From NCBI GenBank assembly GCA_044869895.1, contig JBIOXZ010000046.1, positions 1 to 12,883 on the forward strand: DNA of 12,883 nt, given 5' to 3'. Below are positions 8,423-12,883 of this stretch, one piece after another. The notes under the pieces were generated by a model. It worked only from the letters and a program-made list of their open reading frames with translations. It did not search any database and had not been told where the DNA came from. How positions within the stretch are numbered: the first letter of the stretch is position 1; each line of letters starts with the position of its first letter. The translations under genes and the position numbers were made by a program. Source of the stretch: AC-69 sp044869895 (GTDB lineage Bacteria > Actinomycetota > UBA4738 > HRBIN12).

Positions 8423-8504
8423 GTCACCTGGGCGTGATAGTTTCGTTGGGTCGTACCCGCGCCGACGTGTGACCTCAGTCTGCTCGACGACAAGGAGGCC
8501 CCCG

Positions 8505-9068
8505 ATGGGACGATTGGTCCTCAACAACGCCATGACGGTTAACGGTGCTTTCGAGGCGCCGGCGCCTGAGCCCGATGGCTGGCTGGTGCTGGACACCGAC
8601 AGCAATCAGGTCTCGCTGGAGCAGTTCCTGGTGGCGGACGCGATGGTGCTGGGGCGCAAGACCTACGAGGGACTGGCCGCGGTCTGGCCGCAACTGGCGG
8701 ACGACCCGACCTTGGGGCTGTTCGCGGACCGGATGAACAGCATGCCCAAGTACGTGGCGTCCCGGACCCTGCCGGAGCCGTTGGCGTGGAACGCCACCCT
8801 GCTGAAAGGCGACCTGGCCGAGAGTGTGACCGCCCTCAAGGACGGCCACGACAGGACGCTGGTCGCCGTCGGTGCTGGCGAGCTGGCCCATGCCCTCACC
8901 ACCCTGGGTCTGGTGGATGAGTTCTGGTTCTGGGTGAGCCCGTCGCTGTGGCCGGCCGGGCCGCGGATCTTCGATGGTGTCGGACCGGTCCGCCTGGAGT
9001 TGATCGGCTCGACGACGTTTGGCTCTGGCGTGGTGCGACTGGCCTACCGGCCAGCACCCGACCGGTAG
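8505..9068 (+). CDS. Dihydrofolate reductase family protein (RibD C-terminal type)
   Basis: A 187-residue member of the DHFR/RibD C-terminal superfamily, predicted NADPH-dependent reductases, mostly uncharacterised and distinct from housekeeping FolA. It opens with the first strand RLVLNNAMTVNGAFEAP. It then has the cofactor-site segment ADAMVLGRKTYEGLAAVWP (about 45-63) and the MPKYVASRTL strand that follows in this family, and closes with the LVDEFWFWVSPSLWPAGPRIFDG segment typical of the RibD_C fold. ATG 8505 has AAGGAGG 6 bases upstream, which settles the start; reading frame upstream of it is promoter DNA. It is divergent from the SulP gene. Its 3' end overlaps the antisense VOC remnant by 25 bases. 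The substrate is unknown. Confidence 0.9.
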   Translation: MGRLVLNNAMTVNGAFEAPAPEPDGWLVLDTDSNQVSLEQFLVADAMVLGRKTYEGLAAVWPQLADDPTLGLFADRMNSMPKYVASRTLPEPLAWNATLLKGDLAESVTALKDGHDRTLVAVGAGELAHALTTLGLVDEFWFWVSPSLWPAGPRIFDGVGPVRLELIGSTTFGSGVVRLAYRPAPDR

Positions 9069-9202
9069 GACGGCGCATCCGCCAAGAGGCGAGCGCGGCC
9101 GAACCCAATCTCGTTTCCGTCGGGATCGCAGTATGTGGCCTTGCGGCGCCGTCGACTCGAAGAGCTCGCTGATCTCGTCCTCACCGGCATATCGTTGCGC
9201 AT
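9044..9202 (-). pseudogene. Remnant of a VOC (glyoxalase/bleomycin-resistance-like) protein C-terminus
   Basis: The minus strand here reads a 52-residue frame from ATG 9202 to TAG 9044. Its second half, KATYCDPDGNEIGFGRARLL, matches the C-terminal strand typical of VOC-fold proteins (aromatic-x-DPDGN-E-I/L-x-x). The first half (SASSSSRRRRK) does not resemble a VOC domain, and the roughly 80 N-terminal residues expected are missing, because the BenE gene occupies that DNA. I read it as the tail of an old VOC gene truncated when neighbouring DNA was rearranged. A chance match is possible given its short length, and no ribosome binding site is evident. Confidence 0.4.
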
Positions 9203-9238
9203 GGCGAGTCGTCGCGGGCCACACTGGGGAGGTTGGCG

Positions 9239-10513
9239 TTGGTTGACAGATCGGGCGAGCTCAGGCGAACGCTACCAGCGTTGATCGCATCTATTCCCAT
9301 CACCATCGTCTACTTCGCGGTGCTGGGCATCGTCCTCACGGCGGCGGGGCCCAAGGGACTCGAGCTCACGACAGACCAGACGAGCGGTTGGATCGCCGTG
9401 CTCTATGGACTTCCCACGCTCATCGCTCTCGTACTGACCCTCCGCTTTCGTCAACCCCTCCTGATCACGGGAAACATCTTCGCGATCATCTTCTTCGTGT
9501 CCCTCGGTGATCGGATCAGCTTCCCCGAGCTGGTCGGCGCCTCGGTCCTGGCCGGCGCCATCGTGCTGGCAGCCGCGGTTTTCGGGATCACCGATCGGAT
9601 CGCCGCGTGGATCCCCGCTCCGATCGTGCACGGGCTGATCGCGGGCGCCGTGATGCCGTTTGTCGCCCGCGTGTTCACTTCGTTGAGCACCTCACGGGGA
9701 GGGGTGCGGGTTCCGATCGAAGTGGCGCTGATGGTGGGCGCGGCCCTGATCGCCTACCTCGTGAGCCAACGTGTGTTCGGCCCACGCCTCCCGCCGATCC
9801 TCCCGGCGTTCCTCGCCGGGATCATTGTGGCCGCGCTGACCGGACAGCTGGGGAACTTTCCGTCCTCATTCGCATTACCGAGCCTGGATCTCATCCGTCC
9901 CGACTTCTCGTGGTCCGCGATCCTCACGGCAACTCCGGTGCTCGTTGCGCTGATGACCGTGCAGGCGAACATCCCCTCCGTGATCTACTTGCGGAGCCAG
10001 GGGTTCCGTCCGCCGGAGCGCCTTCTCAACGTCGTCAGCGGTATCGCAACGACCCTTGGTTCGCTCCTCGGACCGGTCGCGGTCTCGCTGGCTCTCCCGC
10101 CGGTCCTGCTCACCGCCGGACCCGAAGCGGGTCCCCACTCCCTCCGCTACCGGTCCGTGTTTCTCCCCGGGGCCGCGGGCTTGCTGATCGCGGTGCTCGC
10201 CGGTACCGCCGCGGAGCTTGCGGTCCTGGTCCCGTCGACATTGCTGTTCGCAATGGCCGGGTTGGCCCTGGTCGGGGCCCTCGTCGGAGCCCTGAAGGAG
10301 ATCGCCCGAGGGCCGCTGTTCTTGGGGCCAGCGTTCGCCTTCGCCATCGCCCTCTCAGACATGACACTCCTTGGACTGGGACCCTTCTTCTGGTCCCTCG
10401 TCCTTGGCACGATTGTCTCGCTGCTGATCGAGCGGGACGGCTGGAACCGGCTGCGCGCCGGGGTGACCGAGCCCGATGCATCGGAGGATCGAAGTTGGTC
10501 ACCCGAGAGTTGA
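9239..10513 (+). CDS. BenE-family transporter (benzoate/H+ symporter-like)
   Basis: A 424-residue polytopic membrane protein matching the BenE family (benzoate:H+ symporters, UraA-like fold). Recognisable segments are LITGNIFAIIFFVSLGDRIS near 80-100 and the WIPAPIVHGLIAGAVMPF re-entrant region near 125-145. PVLVALMTVQANIPSVIYL follows, then the second-half GSLLGPVAVSLALPP repeat. About twelve hydrophobic segments fill the chain, with a charged C-terminal tail (DASEDRSWSPES). I chose TTG 9239 because GGGGAGG (9226-9232) lies 6 bases before it; the TTG at 9233 directly abuts that site. No aromatic catabolism genes adjoin it, so benzoate as substrate is only a family-level guess. It is convergent with the DUF2182 gene. 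Confidence 0.85.
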   Translation: MVDRSGELRRTLPALIASIPITIVYFAVLGIVLTAAGPKGLELTTDQTSGWIAVLYGLPTLIALVLTLRFRQPLLITGNIFAIIFFVSLGDRISFPELVGASVLAGAIVLAAAVFGITDRIAAWIPAPIVHGLIAGAVMPFVARVFTSLSTSRGGVRVPIEVALMVGAALIAYLVSQRVFGPRLPPILPAFLAGIIVAALTGQLGNFPSSFALPSLDLIRPDFSWSAILTATPVLVALMTVQANIPSVIYLRSQGFRPPERLLNVVSGIATTLGSLLGPVAVSLALPPVLLTAGPEAGPHSLRYRSVFLPGAAGLLIAVLAGTAAELAVLVPSTLLFAMAGLALVGALVGALKEIARGPLFLGPAFAFAIALSDMTLLGLGPFFWSLVLGTIVSLLIERDGWNRLRAGVTEPDASEDRSWSPES

Positions 10514-10533
10514 CGAGCGAGTCCGTGGGCCGG

Positions 10534-10549
10534 CGCCGTGTATTCGGCG
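10534..10549. terminator. Small stem-loop between convergent BenE and DUF2182 genes
   Basis: CGCCG-TGTATT-CGGCG forms a perfect 5-bp GC stem with a 6-base loop, 21 bases after the BenE stop. No T-tract follows on either strand, so it is a weak candidate for a shared terminator. The rest of the 73-base gap shows nothing further. Confidence 0.25.
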
Positions 10550-10586
10550 ACCCGAAAGTTGCCCTTCCCTCAAGTACTCTCATCCC

Positions 10587-11397
10587 TCATGTCATCAAAG
10601 CGTAGACAACTCCAAGTGCGCCAAGGGCCGCCGAAAGCAGCCACGTTCGCCGCGTGCTGGGAGCAGGCGCGAGCTTGTAAACGAGCACCACTCCGCTCAA
10701 GATGACGATCGAGCTGAAGCTCGACATGCCGATTATCACCATGGCAACCATCAGTGCGGCGCTGCATCCGACACAGCTGAGACCGTACTTCGCGCCGACG
10801 ACCACCGCACTCCGCATCAGGTTGAAGGGTAAGGGGCCGTGGAGGGCGCACAATTCCCGGCACCTCGCCTCACTCGCGCGTTTGATCGGAGTCAGTCCGT
10901 AGAGGCCTGCCAGCACGAGAGCCACGCCACCGACCAAACCCTGGCCGGGCACGGACATGGGAAACGCATTGCGCACGACATAGCAGATCAGCCCAAACCC
11001 GAGCCACATCGAGAGATACGTGAGGCCGAGCAGGCCCGTCGCGGCTTGCCAACCCCGCCTGCCCTGTGAATTCCCGGCGAACTCGAGCACGAGCGGCATC
11101 GCCGACCGGCAGCATCATCGCCGCCATCATCACGACCCAGCTGGCGGCGGACGACTCGAGCGACCCCGGGCCCATCGCCATCCCAGCGGTGGACCTCGAC
11201 TGCCAGATCAACGACACCCACGCGACAGCAGCCAGAGCAAGGAAGGCCAGCGCGGTCAGGGCAGGAGGCGAGATCTCGCTTTCGACACGGCCTGGCTGAA
11301 CCGTCCCTGAATCCCATCCTCGGCACGCCGGGCAGAATCCGCGCCGCCTAGTTGGTCTGATCAGCCCAACGGCCGATATCGCCTGGCTGAGTGACAT
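10587..11397 (-). pseudogene. DUF2182 predicted metal-binding membrane protein, frameshifted
   Basis: Polytopic membrane protein of the DUF2182 family, annotated in databases as predicted metal-binding; function unknown. The 5' part (ATG 11397 to about 11107) has a 45-residue leader, a helix (PPALTALAFLALAAVAWVSL) and the family hallmark SWVVMMAAMMLP. The frame then breaks. Removing one base from the CC at 11106-11107 restores MMLPSAMPLVLEFA and joins the rest. That part carries CRELCALHGPLPF and the helix YGLSCVGCSAALMVAM, the two cysteine-bearing blocks typical of the family. The joined product is about 269 residues, the usual size. ATG 11397 overlaps the TGA of the DUF899 gene (TGATG), so the pair should be translationally coupled. 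The leader contains a C22-P-A-C25 motif, unusual for the family. A real lesion or a sequencing error are both possible. Confidence 0.82.
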
Positions 11398-12125
11398 CAG
11401 TCCGGATATTCGTCCCGGCGGTGGACCCAAGAGTCCAGCCCAGACTCGTCCTCGTCACGGCCCTTCGGAACCAGGTCCATGTAGTGGTAGGCGACGTTCA
11501 GCATGTCCAGGCCTCGTTCGTACGTCGAGTACGTGTGGTAGACGTGCTCACCTTCCTTGAGGAAGACGCTGATCCCCGGCGCCTCGGTCCCCGACCACTG
11601 GGTCACCCGGTAGTTGTACTCGACCTCACCCGCGTTCAGTTCATCGGGGGTGAACGAGACCCCGTAGTCGAAGTTGAAATCGCTGCCCGCAGAGGAGAAC
11701 CAGGGGAACGTCCAACCCATCCGCTCCTTGTATGCGGCCAGCTTCGGGTACGGTGCGCGCGACACGGCGGCGATGGTGATGTCGCGATGGTTCAGGTGGA
11801 CCGTGACGCGATCGAAGTTGTCCATCCAGAACGAGCAGGCAAAGCACGCTGCCTCGGCGGTCCATGACGTGTGCTCCCCCGCCGTTTCCGGATTGAACAT
11901 CGCGTGGTAGATGACCAGCTGGCCCCGCCCTTCGAAAGCTTCGCTCAATGTCTGCCGACCATTCTCGCCTTCGAACATGTACTGCTTCTCGACAAGCTCC
12001 CACGGGAGATCGCGGCGCTCTTTGCTGAGCTGATCGCGAAGGCGTGTGAACTCCTTTTCTTTGGCCAGGTGCTTCTTTCGAATTGCGAGCCATTCGTCGT
12101 GCGTCACTACTTTGTGGGTTTCCAT
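11397..12125 (-). CDS. DUF899 family thioredoxin-like protein
   Basis: A 242-residue cytosolic protein of the DUF899 family (thioredoxin/AhpC-like fold), function not established. Residues 7-60 form the family's helical N-terminus (VTHDEWLAIRKKHLAKEKEF, then LPWELVEKQYMFEG). The thioredoxin-like core follows, with a CxxC pair C94-F-A-C97 before SFWMDNFD. The very characteristic blocks RAPYPKLAAYKERMGWTFPW, GSDFNFDYGVSFTPDE and HTYSTYERGLDMLNVAYHY complete it. ATG 12125 follows AGGAGGAGCGA, a strong ribosome binding site. It is the first gene of a two-gene unit with DUF2182, whose ATG overlaps its stop. A thiol-redox role is inferred from fold and CxxC only. Confidence 0.93.
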   Translation of the reverse strand: METHKVVTHDEWLAIRKKHLAKEKEFTRLRDQLSKERRDLPWELVEKQYMFEGENGRQTLSEAFEGRGQLVIYHAMFNPETAGEHTSWTAEAACFACSFWMDNFDRVTVHLNHRDITIAAVSRAPYPKLAAYKERMGWTFPWFSSAGSDFNFDYGVSFTPDELNAGEVEYNYRVTQWSGTEAPGISVFLKEGEHVYHTYSTYERGLDMLNVAYHYMDLVPKGRDEDESGLDSWVHRRDEYPD

Positions 12126-12416
12126 TCGCTCCTCCTACGCGCGCCCGCGCACCAACCGGATGCTTCGCACTATCGGTAGCACGATCCGTGCCCGCTTCGC
12201 TACCTCGCCGAGGCTACCGTACGCAAAGGTTCAGCCAAGAGCCAATCATCGCCTACATCGCTATCACGATTGCGGCACCGAGACCAAGCAGAGGGCCGAA
12301 GCCCATGGAGCCTCACGGAACCGAAGTTCCGAGGACCGGCTCAGGTGCTACCACCAGCAGCACCGGCAGGTCCTCGGATCAGCCCGAGGAACAGGTCGAA
12401 CGCGTCGTGAGAACCT
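12126..12416. promoter_or_regulatory. Divergent intergenic region with GCTACC repeats and a small hairpin
   Basis: The 291 bases between the divergent DUF899 gene and the edge gene hold no supported gene. Near the DUF899 side, CGGTAGC (12174-12180) is mirrored by GCTACCG (12213-12219), with a further GCTACC at 12199-12204. These lie 49-94 bases upstream of the DUF899 start and could be regulator sites. A perfect 6-bp hairpin, CGGAAC-CGAA-GTTCCG, is at 12316-12331 without a T-tract. Promoter boxes are not clear. Confidence 0.25.
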
Positions 12417-12883
12417 GTGTCCGTCTTGGAACACGAAGTGGAGTTTCGGGCGAGTACGGCTCGAGCCGTCTGGACTGTCCTTGCATGTCTCGGTCTGATC
12501 GCGGTTGGGATCGCGGTCGGACTCTCGGGTGAGTGGGTCGGGTGGGTCGGTGCGGCGTTCTTTGGTCTGGGTCTTGTTATCGGCATCATGCAAGTGATCT
12601 TCGCGAGCCGAACCGCCTTGAAGCTCGATCCGCAAGGGTTCGCCATGATTCAGTGGGGTGGGAAGCATCGCCGGGACTGTTGGAGCGACGTGGAAACATT
12701 CCAAGTCACGCACTTCCTATGGAACAAGGTGATCGCGATCACGTACTCGCCGTCGTACCAGAAGGCCAGGAAGGCTCGCGAGATCGTGCACAGATTGACA
12801 GGGCTCGAAGGCACGATTCCGAACCAATACACGGAGCAGATCGAGACTGTGTGCGCGGCGCTCAATGAGTGGAAGCGTCGATA
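12417..12883 (+). CDS. STM3941-like small membrane protein with PH-like tail, 3' end cut by window
   Basis: A reading frame of 155 codons runs to the window edge, where only the first two bases (TA) of what is probably its stop codon are seen. It opens with a short hydrophilic stretch (SVLEHEVEFRAST) and two adjacent membrane helices (about 17-38, AVWTVLACLGLIAVGIAVGL, and 42-62, WVGAAFFGLGLVIGIMQVIF). A PH-like beta domain then begins with ALKLDPQGFAMIQWG and WSDVETFQV. The chain ends with YTEQIETVCAALNEWKRR, resembling the C-terminus of STM3941-family proteins. An in-frame TGA at 12408-12410 bounds the 5' end. GTG 12417 is the first start after it; TTG 12426 is an alternative, and neither has a good ribosome binding site. 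Function is unknown. That it is a real gene is well supported; the family name is less certain. Confidence 0.65.
   Translation, partial: MSVLEHEVEFRASTARAVWTVLACLGLIAVGIAVGLSGEWVGWVGAAFFGLGLVIGIMQVIFASRTALKLDPQGFAMIQWGGKHRRDCWSDVETFQVTHFLWNKVIAITYSPSYQKARKAREIVHRLTGLEGTIPNQYTEQIETVCAALNEWKRR

Noticed and set aside
12253..12306. A 17-residue hydrophobic peptide on the minus strand (starts MGFGPLLGLG)
   Set aside because: Very short, no convincing ribosome binding site and no family; chance is sufficient.
12316..12331. Hairpin CGGAAC-CGAA-GTTCCG as a rho-independent terminator
   Set aside because: No T-tract follows on either strand, and both flanking genes start rather than end around this gap.

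Overview
The window is high-GC DNA with tightly packed genes, GTG and TTG starts and GGAGG-type ribosome binding sites. It holds a luciferase-like (LLM) oxidoreductase, a DUF899 protein and a small dihydrofolate-reductase-like protein. That mix fits a soil or freshwater Actinomycetota-type (possibly Chloroflexota) genome, but there is no marker gene, so this is inference. I see no rRNA, tRNA, CRISPR array, insertion sequence or phage gene.

Layout. 11-1802 (-) is a UbiB/AarF-type kinase-like gene split by one frameshift. 2037-2903 (+) is an LLM-class flavin/F420-type oxidoreductase, convergent with a PIN-domain (VapC-like) gene at 2936-3325 (-). A GlsB/YeaQ-type small membrane protein at 3407-3736 (+) is divergent from the PIN gene. 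3748-4542 (-) is an orphan ABC permease with no usable start codon. 4702-6085 (+) is a serine hydrolase (class C beta-lactamase fold) broken by three frameshifts and one stop. 6100-8292 (-) is a SulP anion transporter fused to STAS and cyclic-nucleotide-binding domains, divergent from a DHFR/RibD-like gene at 8505-9068 (+). A remnant of a VOC/glyoxalase-like C-terminus lies antisense at 9044-9202. 9239-10513 (+) is a BenE-family symporter. 10587-11397 (-) is a frameshifted DUF2182 membrane protein, translationally coupled (TGATG) behind a DUF899 thioredoxin-like gene at 11397-12125 (-). 12417-12883 (+) is a small two-helix membrane protein resembling the STM3941 family, cut by the window edge just before its stop codon.

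How the genes work together. Most are single-gene transcription units in alternating orientation, with little sign of a shared pathway. The exception is the DUF899-DUF2182 pair, whose stop and start codons overlap. It joins a cytosolic thioredoxin-fold protein carrying CxxC to a cysteine-bearing membrane protein, which suggests a redox or metal-related unit (inference).

The strongest theme is gene breakage. UbiB, the serine hydrolase and DUF2182 are each interrupted by a one-base gain in a short G or C run. The hydrolase has further lesions, the permease lacks a start and the VOC gene survives only as a tail. Either this is a decaying accessory region or the assembly has indel errors at short G/C runs. 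Read-level data would separate the two. I found no convincing new defence or biosynthetic system here.
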